NCBI RefSeq assembly: GCF_029961025.1
Contig: NZ_JASBVP010000001.1
Location: forward strand, 81,078-145,077
DNA length: 64,000 bases
Source of the DNA: Mycobacterium sp.
GTDB lineage: Bacteria; Actinomycetota; Actinomycetes; Mycobacteriales; Mycobacteriaceae
Direction: 5' to 3'
Shown here: one piece after another, positions 45,321-54,187 of the stretch
Position numbering within the stretch: the stretch's first letter is position 1
Layout: each line of letters opens with the position of its first letter
Position numbers and translations under genes: made by a program
Notes under the pieces: generated by a model
Database searches by the model: none
Told to the model about the DNA's origin: nothing
The model's input: the letters and a program-made list of their open reading frames with translations, nothing else

Positions 45321-45378
45321 CGAGCAGACGCAAAAGCCCCGCGACACGCCGAGCGGAGGGCGCTTTTGCGTCTGCTCG
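45321..45378 (-). terminator. 17-bp perfect hairpin between icl and fadB2
   Basis: CGAGCAGACGCAAAAGC (45321-45337) pairs perfectly with GCTTTTGCGTCTGCTCG (45362-45378), with a 24-nt loop that contains a further CCC/GGG pairing. It begins 10 bp beyond the icl stop. No free T-run follows, but a stem this long should act as a terminator or mRNA 3'-end protector for icl. Palindromes with a GAGCAGACGCAAAA arm recur in mycobacterial intergenic DNA. Confidence 0.75.
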
Positions 45379-45388
45379 GCGCAGAACG

Positions 45389-46675
45389 TCAGTGGAACTG
45401 CTGCTCCTCGGTGGAGCCGGCCAGCGCGGTCGTCGACGACGCCGGGTCCACGGTGATGGCGACCCGGTCGAAGTAGCCGGCACCCACCTCGCGCTGGTGC
45501 TTGGTCGCGGTGTAGCCGCGCTCCTCGGCGGCGAACTCGCGTTCCTGCAATTCGACATAGGCGGTCATCTGGTTGCGGGCATAGCCGTAGGCCAAGTCGA
45601 ACATCGAGTAGTTCAGCGCATGGAAACCGGCCAGCGTGATGAACTGGAACTTGAATCCCATTGCGGCCAATTCTTTTTGGAACTTGGCAATGGTGGAATC
45701 ATCAAGATGCTTGCGCCAGTTGAATGACGGCGAGCAGTTGTACGCCAGCATCTGGTCGGGGTATTCGGCTTTGACCGCCTCGGAGAATTGCTTGGCGAGC
45801 TCGAGGTCCGGGGTACCCGTCTCCATCCAGATCAGATCGGCGAACGGCGCGTAAGCCTTGGCCCGCGCGATGCACGGCTCGATGCCGTTGCGGGTGCGGT
45901 AAAAGCCTTCCCGGGTGCGCTCGCCGGTGATGAACGGCCGGTCGCGTTCATCGATATCCGACGTGATGAGCGTGGCCGCTTCGGCGTCGGTGCGGGCGAT
46001 CACGACGGTCGGCACGTCGCACACGTCAGCGGCCAGCCGGGCGGCGGTGAGCGTACGGATGTGCTGCTGGGTCGGGACGAGCACCTTTCCGCCGAGATGA
46101 CCACACTTCTTCTCCGAGGCCAGCTGATCCTCCCAGTGGGTGCCGGCGGCGCCCGCGGCGATCATCGCCTTCTGCAGTTCGAAGGCGTTCAGCGCGCCAC
46201 CAAAGCCGGCTTCGGCGTCGGCGACGATGGGCACCAGCCAGTTTTTCACCGACGTGTCGCCTTCGATCTGGGCGACCTGGTCGGCGCGCAGCAGCGCGTT
46301 GTTGATCCGGCGCACCACCTGGGGCACCGAGTTGGCCGGATACAAGCTCTGGTCGGGATAGGTGTGCCCGGAGAGATTGGCATCCCCGGCGACCTGCCAG
46401 CCCGACAGGTAGATCGCCTGCAGTCCGGCGCGCACCTGCTGAACGGCCTGGTTACCGGTCAGTGCGCCCAGCGCGTTGACCCACTCCAGGTCGTGTAGCT
46501 GCGCCCACAGCACCTCGGCGCCGCGGCGGGCCAGCGTGTGCTCTTCGATCACGCTGCCCTGCAAAGCCACCACATCGGCGGCGCCATAGGTCCGGGTGAT
46601 GTCCTTCCAGCGCGGATTGGTATCCCAGTCGTGCTGGATCTGCTCGACGCTTTTCGGCTTGCCCACGATAGCCAC
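45389..46675 (-). CDS. icl: isocitrate lyase
   Basis: A 428-residue cytoplasmic enzyme, the length of M. tuberculosis Icl1, splitting isocitrate into succinate and glyoxylate for growth on fatty acids; the family also acts as methylisocitrate lyase. The catalytic loop [13 protein letters not shown] (Cys191) is intact, as are [16 protein letters not shown] and [15 protein letters not shown]. The GTG at 46675 is set by AAGGAG 8 bp upstream and by length; the longer frame is rejected. RamB-like sequences lie upstream, and ramB itself is nearby. Confidence 0.97.
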   Translation of the reverse strand: MAIVGKPKSVEQIQHDWDTNPRWKDITRTYGAADVVALQGSVIEEHTLARRGAEVLWAQLHDLEWVNALGALTGNQAVQQVRAGLQAIYLSGWQVAGDANLSGHTYPDQSLYPANSVPQVVRRINNALLRADQVAQIEGDTSVKNWLVPIVADAEAGFGGALNAFELQKAMIAAGAAGTHWEDQLASEKKCGHLGGKVLVPTQQHIRTLTAARLAADVCDVPTVVIARTDAEAATLITSDIDERDRPFITGERTREGFYRTRNGIEPCIARAKAYAPFADLIWMETGTPDLELAKQFSEAVKAEYPDQMLAYNCSPSFNWRKHLDDSTIAKFQKELAAMGFKFQFITLAGFHALNYSMFDLAYGYARNQMTAYVELQEREFAAEERGYTATKHQREVGAGYFDRVAITVDPASSTTALAGSTEEQQFH

Positions 46676-46707
46676 TCGACCGCTCCTTACCGTCCTTCGT
46701 AGCTGAG

Positions 46708-46715
46708 TTGCAAAG
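46708..46715 (-). promoter_or_regulatory. RamB-like box upstream of icl
   Basis: On the minus strand CTTTGCAA lies 33 bp before the icl start codon (GTGCTTTGCAACTC). RamB of corynebacteria and mycobacteria controls acetate/glyoxylate genes through AT-rich sites with a TTTGCAAA-type core, and M. tuberculosis RamB regulates icl1. The match is to the core only, so it is a candidate. Confidence 0.5.
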
Positions 46716-46841
46716 CACCACCGCTTCCGCCAGGCATTCGCGGAACTGCTCTTCACTCATGTGTTAAGCCGACAATGGCACAGCTCCGCAGCGTGATCTA
46801 GCCGTTTCCCGTGCCAATTTCGGTGACGATTTGCCGAGATT

Positions 46842-46858
46842 TTGCGAATTGTGCGAAT
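46842..46858. promoter_or_regulatory. TGCGAAT direct repeat in the icl upstream region
   Basis: TGCGAAT occurs twice with a 9-bp period (TTGCGAATTGTGCGAAT) in an AT-richer part of the 301-bp gap between icl and the thioesterase gene. The motif resembles half of the TGCGAAG/CTTCGCA palindrome in front of ramB. It may be a distal RamB or LrpG-type site. The rest of the gap (46676-46976) shows no gene. Confidence 0.4.
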
Positions 46859-46976
46859 GTTGGCAATAGGCGGTGCGGTTGAGTCGCGGCACGGCTTACC
46901 CGTCGGTAACCACAAATCGCAGGTCAGCACGCACGTTTGCGGTCAAAAACACCGGGAACGGTTGCCTACCGGGCCG

Positions 46977-47771
46977 TCACAGGGCGAAGAGGCACGCGAC
47001 GGCCTTCGACTCGTCGCCGACGGCATATGTGAGCGTTGTCACGGTGCGATCGGTAAGGCCGGCACCGAATCGATCGGTCGTGCCGGGCGGATACACGTGC
47101 GAGATGATCTCCAGCTTGTCGCCGAGAGCGACCGGCGCCTCATGCTCGATGGTCGCCCGCAGGGGAGCCGAGAGCATTTCCGGCCGGGAAGCCAGATAAT
47201 CCTCGACGGCCGCCCAGTAGACCGCGTTGTTCATGTGGTCGAAGAGGTCGATGTCGGTGACGCGGATCGGAAACTCGTGGATCTCCGCAGCGTCCTCGCG
47301 TCTTCCCGCCGTCAGATACGCCTGCCACCGCAGCCGGTTGATACCCGTGGTGCGATGCAGGCCGGCCAGGAAGTCGTCGGCAATCCGTGACGGCATCTGG
47401 GTCTGTCGATTGATGTTGATCCAGAACGCCTCGGACTCGATCAACCCGCCCTTGCGCCCGTCGATGCGCACCCGCATCTCGCACCACCGGTTCGAGGTGC
47501 CCGAACACCAGCGCCGCAGCCGCAACATGTCGCCGAACTCGATCGGGCGGATCAGGTCGATCATGGTGCGCCGGACGATCCAGAGCGGATGGGTCTCCTC
47601 GAAGCCCATCTCACGCAGCTGGTCTTGGCCGATGTCCTGGATGTGGCGGGCGGCCGCGTCCAGCCGCAGCCGCCCGCTGCGATCGATGTCGGCGACCCGC
47701 AGCGGCCATTCGCGATCGAATACGTCGGGGTGGCCGTCGGGCACCGGCATCATCACCTTGTCCAGGCTCAC
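46977..47771 (-). CDS. acyl-ACP thioesterase-like double hot-dog protein
   Basis: A 264-residue cytoplasmic protein, identical in length to H37Rv Rv0466. Two hot-dog domains are apparent: the first with REWPLRVADIDRSGRLRLDAAARHIQDIG, the second with FPIRVTDIDLFDHMNNAVYWAAVEDYL, the acyl-ACP thioesterase (FatA-like) signature with catalytic Asp/His/Asn. It would release fatty acids from ACP or CoA. The GTG at 47771 (VSLDKVMMPVPDGHPDVFDREW) follows GGGGAGTGAGG. It is upstream of icl on the same strand and divergent from ramB. Confidence 0.87.
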   Translation of the reverse strand: MSLDKVMMPVPDGHPDVFDREWPLRVADIDRSGRLRLDAAARHIQDIGQDQLREMGFEETHPLWIVRRTMIDLIRPIEFGDMLRLRRWCSGTSNRWCEMRVRIDGRKGGLIESEAFWININRQTQMPSRIADDFLAGLHRTTGINRLRWQAYLTAGRREDAAEIHEFPIRVTDIDLFDHMNNAVYWAAVEDYLASRPEMLSAPLRATIEHEAPVALGDKLEIISHVYPPGTTDRFGAGLTDRTVTTLTYAVGDESKAVACLFAL

Positions 47772-47879
47772 TGCCTCACTCCCCGTCGTCGTCTCCCTGT
47801 GCCGCGGTGCCATACCCTCCCCCGCGGATGATGCCAAACGAGGGGATCGGACCACCAGTCGACGGGACCTTGCCAACTC

Positions 47880-47898
47880 TGCGAAGCGTGTCTTCGCA
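47880..47898 (+). promoter_or_regulatory. TGCGAAG-N5-CTTCGCA palindrome and leaderless ramB promoter
   Basis: A perfect 7-bp inverted repeat lying 20-38 bp before the ramB GTG. A TAGGCT -10-like box follows at 47905-47910, seven bases before the start, so ramB may be leaderless and the palindrome would lie in its core promoter. RamB autorepression is known in M. tuberculosis; this is the best operator candidate here. Confidence 0.55.
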
Positions 47899-47917
47899 CT
47901 CGGGTAGGCTGGCTCGG

Positions 47918-49333
47918 GTGGCCAAGACGTTTGTCGGCTCCCGGGTTCGCCAGCTGCGTAACGAGCGCGGGTTCAGCCAGGCCGCCCTGGCGCAAATGCT
48001 GGGTATCTCGCCAAGCTACCTCAATCAAATCGAACACGATGTTCGCCCGTTGACGGTGGCGGTGCTGCTGCGGATCACCGAGGTGTTCGGGGTGGACGCG
48101 ACGTTTTTCGCCTCCCAGGACGACACCCGGCTGGTCGCCGAGCTTCGGGAGGTGACGATGGACCGCGACCTGGGCATCGACGTCACGCTGCCCGAGGTCG
48201 CCGAAATGGTCAGCGCGCACCCCGCGCTGGCCCGTGCCATGGTCAACTTGCACCGCCGCTACCGGATCACCACCGCGCAGCTGGCCGCCGCGACCGAGCA
48301 GCGGTTTTCCGACGGCAGCGGCACCGGTGTGCTCACCATGCCGCACGAGGAGGTGCGGGACTACTTCTACGAGCGGCAAAATTACCTGCACGAGCTGGAC
48401 ACCGCCGCCGAAGACCTGACGGTGCGGATGCGGATGCACCGCGGCGACCTGGCCGGGGAGCTGTCTCGCCGGCTCACCGAGGTGCACGGGGTGCACATCG
48501 TCAAGCGCATCGATCTCGGTGACACCGTGCTGCACCGCTATGACCCGGAGACCAAGACACTGGAGATCAGCAGTCATCTCTCGCCGGGCCAGCAGGTGTT
48601 CAAGATGGCCGCCGAGCTGGCCTACCTGGAATTCGGCGATCTCATCGACAGGCTGGTCGAGCAGGGCAAATTCACCAGCGGGGAGGCGCGCACGCTGGCA
48701 AGGCTCGGGCTGGCCAACTACTTCGCGGCCGCCACGGTACTGCCCTATCGGCAGTTCCACGACGTGACCGAGAACTTCCGCTATGACATCGAGCGGCTCT
48801 CGGCGTTCTACTCGGTGAGCTATGAGACGATCTGCCACCGGCTGTCCACGCTGCAGCGCCCCTCGTTGCGCGGGGTGCCGTTCTCTTTCGTCCGGGTGGA
48901 CCGGGCAGGAAACATGTCAAAACGCCAGTCGGCCACCGGTTTTCACTTCTCGTCCACCGGGGGTACCTGTCCGCTGTGGAACGTCTACGAGACGTTCGCC
49001 AACCCGGGAAAGATCCTGGTGCAAATCGCGCAGATGCCCGACGGCCGTAATTACCTGTGGGTGGCCCGCACCGTGGAGCGGCGGGCATCCCGCTATGGTC
49101 AGCCGGGGAAGACCTTCGCCATCGGGCTGGGCTGCGAACTTCGCCACGCCCACCGGCTCGTCTACTCGGAAGGACTCGATTTGTCCGGGAATGCCGCCAC
49201 ACCGATCGGGGCCGGCTGCCGGATCTGCGAGCGCGACAACTGCCCGCAACGGGCCTTCCCGGCGTTGGGCCGAGCCCTCGACCTCGACGAGCATCGCAGC
49301 ACGGTGTCGCCCTACCTGGTGAAGCAGGCGTGA
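47918..49333 (+). CDS. ramB: RamB-type regulator of acetate/glyoxylate metabolism
   Basis: A 471-residue regulator. N-terminal XRE helix-turn-helix (VGSRVRQLRNERGFSQAALAQMLGISPSYLNQIEHDVRPLT), a central IrrE/ImmA-like domain (LSPGQQVFKMAAELAYLEFGDLID), and a C-terminal DUF2083 region with a Cys cluster (CPLWNVYETF; GAGCRICERDNCPQRAFPALGR). It is the orthologue of Rv0465c, which represses icl1 and itself. The GTG at 47918 fits both the family start (VAKTFVGSRVRQLR) and the promoter spacing. Its stop overlaps the next gene's GTG. Confidence 0.93.
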   Translation: MAKTFVGSRVRQLRNERGFSQAALAQMLGISPSYLNQIEHDVRPLTVAVLLRITEVFGVDATFFASQDDTRLVAELREVTMDRDLGIDVTLPEVAEMVSAHPALARAMVNLHRRYRITTAQLAAATEQRFSDGSGTGVLTMPHEEVRDYFYERQNYLHELDTAAEDLTVRMRMHRGDLAGELSRRLTEVHGVHIVKRIDLGDTVLHRYDPETKTLEISSHLSPGQQVFKMAAELAYLEFGDLIDRLVEQGKFTSGEARTLARLGLANYFAAATVLPYRQFHDVTENFRYDIERLSAFYSVSYETICHRLSTLQRPSLRGVPFSFVRVDRAGNMSKRQSATGFHFSSTGGTCPLWNVYETFANPGKILVQIAQMPDGRNYLWVARTVERRASRYGQPGKTFAIGLGCELRHAHRLVYSEGLDLSGNAATPIGAGCRICERDNCPQRAFPALGRALDLDEHRSTVSPYLVKQA

Positions 49334-49944
49334 CCGGCGGCCCGCGACCCGATCCGGCCGGACGCATCCCGTCCGGGGGCCTGCGCGAGCTGGGCCCGGT
49401 CAACTGGCTGCTGGCGAAGTTCGCCGCCCGAACGGTCCGCGTGCCCGAGATGCACCTGTTCACCACGCTGGGTCGCCACCGGCGGCTGTTCCGGGTCTGG
49501 CTGGCGTACTCCGGTGTGCTGCTGCGCGGCCGGCTGCCTCGTGCCGACACCGAGTTGGTGATCCTGCGGGTTGCGCAGCTGCGGGCCTGCGGATACGAGT
49601 TGCAGCATCACCGGCGAATGGCGCGCCGTCGCGGGCTGGACGCGAAGACGCAGGACGCGATAGTCGCCTGGCCCCAAGGGACCGGTGAACCCGGCGACCG
49701 GCTGACGCCACGACAGCAGGCGTTGCTGAGGGCCACCGACGAGTTCGTCACAAATCGCTCGATCAGCGCCGGCACCTGGCAGGCGTTGACCTGTCATTTC
49801 GATCTCCGTCAGCTGATCGAATTCTGTATGCTCGCAGCACAATACGACGGCCTGGCCGCAACGATATCGGCTCTTGACGTTCCGTTGGACCATCCGCAGG
49901 ACCGCCAGCAGCCCGGTGGTCCTGCAAGGGGCGACGCCGGTTGA
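49330..49944 (+). CDS. AhpD/carboxymuconolactone decarboxylase-like protein
   Basis: A 204-residue helical protein of the AhpD-like superfamily: TLGRHRRLFRVWLAYSGVLLRGRLPRADTELVILRVAQLRACGYELQHHRRMARRRGL matches the core helix pair. It has one Cys and a downstream HH but no CxxC, so peroxidase activity like true AhpD is unlikely. The GTG at 49330 overlaps the ramB stop (GTGA), indicating coupled translation. It corresponds to H37Rv Rv0464c. It is the last gene collinear with the inverted H37Rv block. Confidence 0.8.
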   Translation: MTGGPRPDPAGRIPSGGLRELGPVNWLLAKFAARTVRVPEMHLFTTLGRHRRLFRVWLAYSGVLLRGRLPRADTELVILRVAQLRACGYELQHHRRMARRRGLDAKTQDAIVAWPQGTGEPGDRLTPRQQALLRATDEFVTNRSISAGTWQALTCHFDLRQLIEFCMLAAQYDGLAATISALDVPLDHPQDRQQPGGPARGDAG

Positions 49945-50137
49945 ACACCGCCCGGTCGGACGTCATCTACGCGGGCGCATGCCTATGATGGCGTACGTAA
50001 CCACGTTCGGCCGCATCTGAATTGGCCTGAATGGTCGCTCCCGTCGGTCACGACGCTGCGGAGGCGGCTGGTTGCGGGGCCAGGGCCGCTGCGCGGCACG
50101 GCAGGTTCTTCGACCGATCCGAAAGGAGCGGGTGAGT

Positions 50138-51049
50138 ATGCCCAGAACCGACGACGACACCTGGGACATCACCCACAGTGTGGGTGCCACGGCGCTGCAG
50201 GTTGCCGCGGCGCGCGCGGTGGAAACCGAGAGCCGAAACCCGCTGATCAGCGATCCGTTCGCGCGGGTGTTTCTGGATGCGGCCGGACCGGGCATCTGGA
50301 GCCTGTTCGCCGAGCCGGCGCTGCCCGACGATATCGACCCCGAGGTGCGGGCGCTGGTGCGCGCGATGGTGGATTTCATGGCGGTGCGGACGGTGTTTTT
50401 CGACGAGTTCTTTCTGCAGGCCGCCGAAGCCGGGATCCGGCAGATGGTGATTTTGGCATCGGGCCTGGACTCCCGGGCCTACCGGCTGCGGTGGCCCGAC
50501 GGGGTCACCGTCTATGAAGTCGACCAGCCAAAGGTCTTGGAATTCAAGGAGGCCACGCTGCGCCACCACGGTGCGCGCCCCGCGGCCAAGCTGATATCCG
50601 TGCCGGTCGACCTGCGCCACGACTGGCCCGCCGCGCTGCGCGCCGCGGGCCTGGACCCGGCCGAACCCACCGCCTGGTCGGCCGAAGGGTTGCTGCGCTA
50701 TCTGACGCCATCGGCCCAGGATGTGCTGTTCACGCGGATCCACGCGCTCAGCGCCGTCGGCAGCCGATTGGCCACCAACGCCGTCGCTGCCGAGGCCTTG
50801 AATCCCGAACGGCTGGCGCGCCAGCGTGACCAGATGCGGCGCCTGCATTCGGAGGCCGCCCGGTTGGTCAGCACCGCCGTCGTCGATGTCGAGGAACTGT
50901 GGTACCCGCAGGAGCGCGCCGATGTCGGGGTTTGGCTCACCGAACACGGCTGGGAGGCGTCGACGGCGACCTTGCACGAGTGGCTGGCCCGCTTCGGGCG
51001 CAGCGGCCTGGCCGACGATCGCATGCCCGCGCGGCGGATACGGGGCTGA
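50138..51049 (+). CDS. mycobacterial SAM-dependent methyltransferase (LCMT/TIGR00027 family)
   Basis: A 303-residue enzyme of a family strongly expanded in mycobacteria. Characteristic blocks are [55 protein letters not shown], the SAM loop [28 protein letters not shown] and [17 protein letters not shown]. Substrates are unknown. The ATG at 50138 follows AAGGAG. It stands alone after a 193-bp gap in which nothing was recognised, close to the presumed rearrangement junction. Confidence 0.88.
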   Translation: MPRTDDDTWDITHSVGATALQVAAARAVETESRNPLISDPFARVFLDAAGPGIWSLFAEPALPDDIDPEVRALVRAMVDFMAVRTVFFDEFFLQAAEAGIRQMVILASGLDSRAYRLRWPDGVTVYEVDQPKVLEFKEATLRHHGARPAAKLISVPVDLRHDWPAALRAAGLDPAEPTAWSAEGLLRYLTPSAQDVLFTRIHALSAVGSRLATNAVAAEALNPERLARQRDQMRRLHSEAARLVSTAVVDVEELWYPQERADVGVWLTEHGWEASTATLHEWLARFGRSGLADDRMPARRIRG

Positions 51050-51103
51050 ACCGGTTTCCTCACCGGGGATCATCGTCCAACGGACCCCACGGGACCGCAT
51101 GCG

Positions 51104-51127
51104 GCCCGGGTACCGCCCGACCCGGGC
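51104..51127. terminator. GC-rich hairpin between convergent genes
   Basis: GCCCGGGT (51104-51111), an 8-nt loop and ACCCGGGC (51120-51127) form a perfect 8-bp stem in the 100-bp gap where the methyltransferase and TetR genes converge. There is no clear T-run on either side. The position fits a bidirectional terminator of the T-run-less type common in mycobacteria. Confidence 0.5.
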
Positions 51128-51149
51128 TATCCGCTCGTCAAAACGCCTG

Positions 51150-51824
51150 TCACAGTTGCTCTCCCGCCAACAGATGCGCGTAATCTTTGCGGAGTTCATG
51201 GCAAAGCAACGAGCTGAGCAGCATGCCGGTCTGTAACCGAATGTACTCGTCGACGCTGTAGATCGAACCGAAGTGCCAGTGCTTGACCGCCCAGCCCTGC
51301 GCGAGCAGCATGATGTCGAACACCGCCAGCTCCACGTCGGCCCCGCGGAATATCCCCGCGGCGATACCGGCCTCGATCGCTGAGCGCAGCGGCGCTGCGG
51401 TGCTGATTTCAAGCTCTTTGATTTGGGCGCGGCCGGAGGTGTCGAGGGTACGGCTTTCCCGGTAGGTCAGCATCACGGCATCCAGATTCTCGTCGACGAT
51501 CTCGATGTAGCGGCGGATACCGGCGGCCAATCTCTCGACGATATCGTCTCCGGCGGCATCCATCGCCGGGGCCAGCTGATCGCGAAACGCGTCTTGGATG
51601 CGCACGATCGTCGCCAGCAGCAAGTCTTCTTTGCCGCCGAAGTACTTGTAGATCAAGCCGACACTCACGTTGGCCTCGCTCGCCAAATCCTGCATGGACA
51701 TCCGATGAAACCCGGTCTTGCCCATGAGTTTGACCGCGGCGTCAAGTACCTGGCGGCGCCGTGAGCTGATCCGCGCGGCACGCACAGCGTCTCGCACCGG
51801 AAGGTCACCGAAGTCGATCGCCAT
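51150..51824 (-). CDS. TetR-family regulator of the acyl-CoA dehydrogenase operon
   Basis: A 224-residue regulator. The N-terminal DNA-binding domain is RRRQVLDAAVKLMGKTGFHRMSMQDLASEANVSVGLIYKYFGGKEDL; the ligand domain is helical. It is the last gene of an operon SDR, fadE7, acyl-CoA dehydrogenase, tetR (spacing 5-22 bp), so it very likely controls these catabolic genes and responds to one of their acyl-CoA intermediates. The ATG at 51824 is preceded by AAGGG and lies 5 bp after the dehydrogenase stop. Confidence 0.88.
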   Translation of the reverse strand: MAIDFGDLPVRDAVRAARISSRRRQVLDAAVKLMGKTGFHRMSMQDLASEANVSVGLIYKYFGGKEDLLLATIVRIQDAFRDQLAPAMDAAGDDIVERLAAGIRRYIEIVDENLDAVMLTYRESRTLDTSGRAQIKELEISTAAPLRSAIEAGIAAGIFRGADVELAVFDIMLLAQGWAVKHWHFGSIYSVDEYIRLQTGMLLSSLLCHELRKDYAHLLAGEQL

Positions 51825-51829
51825 GGCCC

Positions 51830-52972
51830 TTAGATGCCCAGATCCTTGGCGATGATGGTCTTCATGATCTCGGTGGTTCCGCCGTAGATCGTCTGGATGC
51901 GGGCGTCGACGAACGCCCGCGACACCGGGTATTCGCGCATGTAGCCATACCCGCCGTGCAGTTGCAGGCACCGGTCGGCGGTGCGCACCTGCAGTTCGGT
52001 GGTCCACCATTTGAGCCGCGCCGCCCGGGTAGCGGTCAGCGCACCGTTCAGGTGCTCGCCGATGCAGTCATCCAGGTAGGTCCGGGCGATGTCGATCTCG
52101 GTGGCCAGCTCGGCCAGCACGAATTGGGTGTTCTGGAAACCGGCGATCGGTGAGCCGAAGGCCTGCCGGTGGCGCACATAGTCGAGCGTCTCGGCCAGCA
52201 CTGCCTCCGCGGCGGCCACCGCGCCGACGGCCAGCGAAAGCCGTTCCTGCGGCAGGTTAGCGACCAGCTGGTAGAACCCCTTGCCCTCTTCTTCGAGCAG
52301 GTTATCGACGGGCACCCGCATGTCGGTGAAGGTCAGCTCGCTGGTGTCCTGGGCGTGCAGGCCGATCTTCTCCAGGTTGCGGCCACGGCTGAAACCCGGG
52401 GTGTCGGCGTCGACCACCAGAAGGGCAAGTCCACGGTGCGGGTCCGGCGAGGTGCGCACGGCGACGACGAACAAGTCACCCGTCTGACCGTTGGAGATGA
52501 AGGTTTTCGCACCGTTGACGACGTAGTGGTCGCCCTCCCGGACCGCGGAAGTGCGGATACCCGTCAGGTCACTGCCGGCCCCGGGCTCGGTCATCGCGAT
52601 GCCCAGTATTGTCTTTCCGGTCACTACTCCGGGTAACCACCGCTGCTTTTGCTCGACCGTCGTCAGGTCGGTGAGATAGGGAAGCACGATATCGTTCTGC
52701 AGCGCGAACGCCACCGCTTCGGCCGCAGCTCCGGCCCGCTGCAGCTCTTCGATGAGGATCGCGTGGTACCGAAAGTCGTTGACTCCCGGGCCGCCGAACT
52801 GCTCGGGCACCGAAAAGCCCAGCAGCCCTAGCTTGCCCGCCTCGGTAAACAGGGATCGATCCCAGCAACCCGCCCGTTCCCAGGCCTCGTGGGCGGGAAC
52901 AACGGTCTGCTTCACGAAATCGCGCACCAAATGCCGGAACTGGTGATGCTCCTGGGTGTAGGTCAGGCCCAT
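51830..52972 (-). CDS. acyl-CoA dehydrogenase
   Basis: A 380-residue FAD enzyme introducing an alpha-beta double bond into an acyl-CoA. FAD/substrate blocks: GIAMTEPGAGSDLTGIRT, FISNGQTGDLFVV, and the C-terminal CLQLHGGYGYMREYPVSRAFVDAR ... IYGGTTEIMKTIIAKDLG. In this long-chain/isovaleryl-like group the Glu of YGGTTEI-type ends or an earlier Glu acts as base. The gene is in the operon with fadE7 and an SDR. The substrate is unknown; an alicyclic or branched acyl-CoA is possible from the neighbours. Confidence 0.9.
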   Translation of the reverse strand: MGLTYTQEHHQFRHLVRDFVKQTVVPAHEAWERAGCWDRSLFTEAGKLGLLGFSVPEQFGGPGVNDFRYHAILIEELQRAGAAAEAVAFALQNDIVLPYLTDLTTVEQKQRWLPGVVTGKTILGIAMTEPGAGSDLTGIRTSAVREGDHYVVNGAKTFISNGQTGDLFVVAVRTSPDPHRGLALLVVDADTPGFSRGRNLEKIGLHAQDTSELTFTDMRVPVDNLLEEEGKGFYQLVANLPQERLSLAVGAVAAAEAVLAETLDYVRHRQAFGSPIAGFQNTQFVLAELATEIDIARTYLDDCIGEHLNGALTATRAARLKWWTTELQVRTADRCLQLHGGYGYMREYPVSRAFVDARIQTIYGGTTEIMKTIIAKDLGI

Positions 52973-52983
52973 CGGTGCTCTTT

Positions 52984-54165
52984 TCAGCGGAACGCGTTGA
53001 TGCCGGTAAAGGCCTGCCCGAGGATAAGTTGATGCATCTCGGCGGTGCCCTCGTAGGTCAGCACGGATTCCAGGTTGACCATGTGCCGGATGACCGGATA
53101 CTCCAGGGATATGCCGTTGCCGCCCAATATTGTTCGGGCGGTCCGGCAGATCTTGAGTGCCTCGCGGGTGTTATTGAGCTTGCCGAAGCTCACGTGCTCG
53201 GGGCGCAGCCCTACACGGTCCTTCAGGCGCCCCAGGTGCAGCGCCAACAACTGCCCTTTGTGCAGCTCGACCGCCATGTCGACGAGTTTCGCCTGGGTCA
53301 ACTGGAATCCGGCTATCGGGCGGCCGAATTGAGTGCGCTGGCACGCATAGTCCAGGGCGGCTTGCCAGGCCGACCGTGCCGCGCCCATCGCCCCCCAGAC
53401 GATGCCGTAACGCGCTTCGGAGAGACACGCCAATGGAGCCCGCAGCCCAATGGCTTTGGGCAGCATTGCCTCGGCCGGCAGCCGTACCTCGTCGAGCACC
53501 AACTCACTGGTGATCGACGCCCGCAGTGACAGCTTGTGGTGGATCGTGTTGGCGGTGAAACCCGAGGTGTCGGCGGGAACCACGAATCCGCGGATGCCCT
53601 CGCTGGTAACGGCCCACACCACCGCAACGTCGGCCACCGATCCGTTGGTGATCCACATCTTCCGGCCGGTGAGCACCCAGTCCGAACCGTCGCGTCGCGC
53701 CCGGGTCGTCATCGCCGCCGGATCCGAGCCGGCGTCGGGTTCGGTGAGCCCGAAACAACCCAGCAGCTCACCCGTCGCCATCGGCGGCAGCCACTGCTGC
53801 TTCTGCTCCTCGGAACCGAAATTCGCAATTGCGAACATCGCCAGCGAGCCCTGCACCGACACCAACGAGCGGACGCCGGAGTCTGCGGCCTCCAGCTCCA
53901 GGCAAGCCAGGCCGTAGTGCACGGCGGAAGCCCCGCTGCATCCGTAGCCGTGCAGGTGCATACCAAGCAGCCCGAGCTGGCCCAACTGCTTGGCGAGTTC
54001 CCGCACCACCGGCAGCTGACCCGCCTCAAACCAGTCGGCCACATATGGGGTGACGTGCTCGGCGCAGAACCGTCTCACGGTGTCACGCACCGCGATCTCG
54101 TCGGCGGACAGCGACGCGTCCAGGCCGAGCGGGTCATAGGGATTAAAAGGCGCAGTAGTGCTCAT
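52984..54165 (-). CDS. fadE7: acyl-CoA dehydrogenase FadE7, glutaryl-CoA dehydrogenase-like
   Basis: A 393-residue FAD enzyme orthologous by sequence and position to H37Rv Rv0400c (FadE7). Signatures: FGLTEPDAGSDPAAMTTRARR, KMWITNGSVADVAVVWA, QLTQAKLVDMAVELHKG, ARTILGGNGISLEYPVIRHM, and the catalytic-type Glu in LTYEGTAEMHQLILGQAFTG, the glutaryl-CoA dehydrogenase pattern. It may dehydrogenate (and perhaps decarboxylate) a dicarboxyl- or alicyclic acyl-CoA. It lies 11 bp before the second acyl-CoA dehydrogenase gene and 22 bp after the SDR gene. Confidence 0.9.
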   Translation of the reverse strand: MSTTAPFNPYDPLGLDASLSADEIAVRDTVRRFCAEHVTPYVADWFEAGQLPVVRELAKQLGQLGLLGMHLHGYGCSGASAVHYGLACLELEAADSGVRSLVSVQGSLAMFAIANFGSEEQKQQWLPPMATGELLGCFGLTEPDAGSDPAAMTTRARRDGSDWVLTGRKMWITNGSVADVAVVWAVTSEGIRGFVVPADTSGFTANTIHHKLSLRASITSELVLDEVRLPAEAMLPKAIGLRAPLACLSEARYGIVWGAMGAARSAWQAALDYACQRTQFGRPIAGFQLTQAKLVDMAVELHKGQLLALHLGRLKDRVGLRPEHVSFGKLNNTREALKICRTARTILGGNGISLEYPVIRHMVNLESVLTYEGTAEMHQLILGQAFTGINAFR

Positions 54166-54187
54166 CGGTTGATCCTAATCGGGTGAC

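Noticed and set aside
46452..46760. 102-codon frame over the start of icl ([15 protein letters not shown]...)
   Set aside because: Only its first 30 codons lie outside icl and the rest is a shadow of icl; no evidence for a leader peptide.
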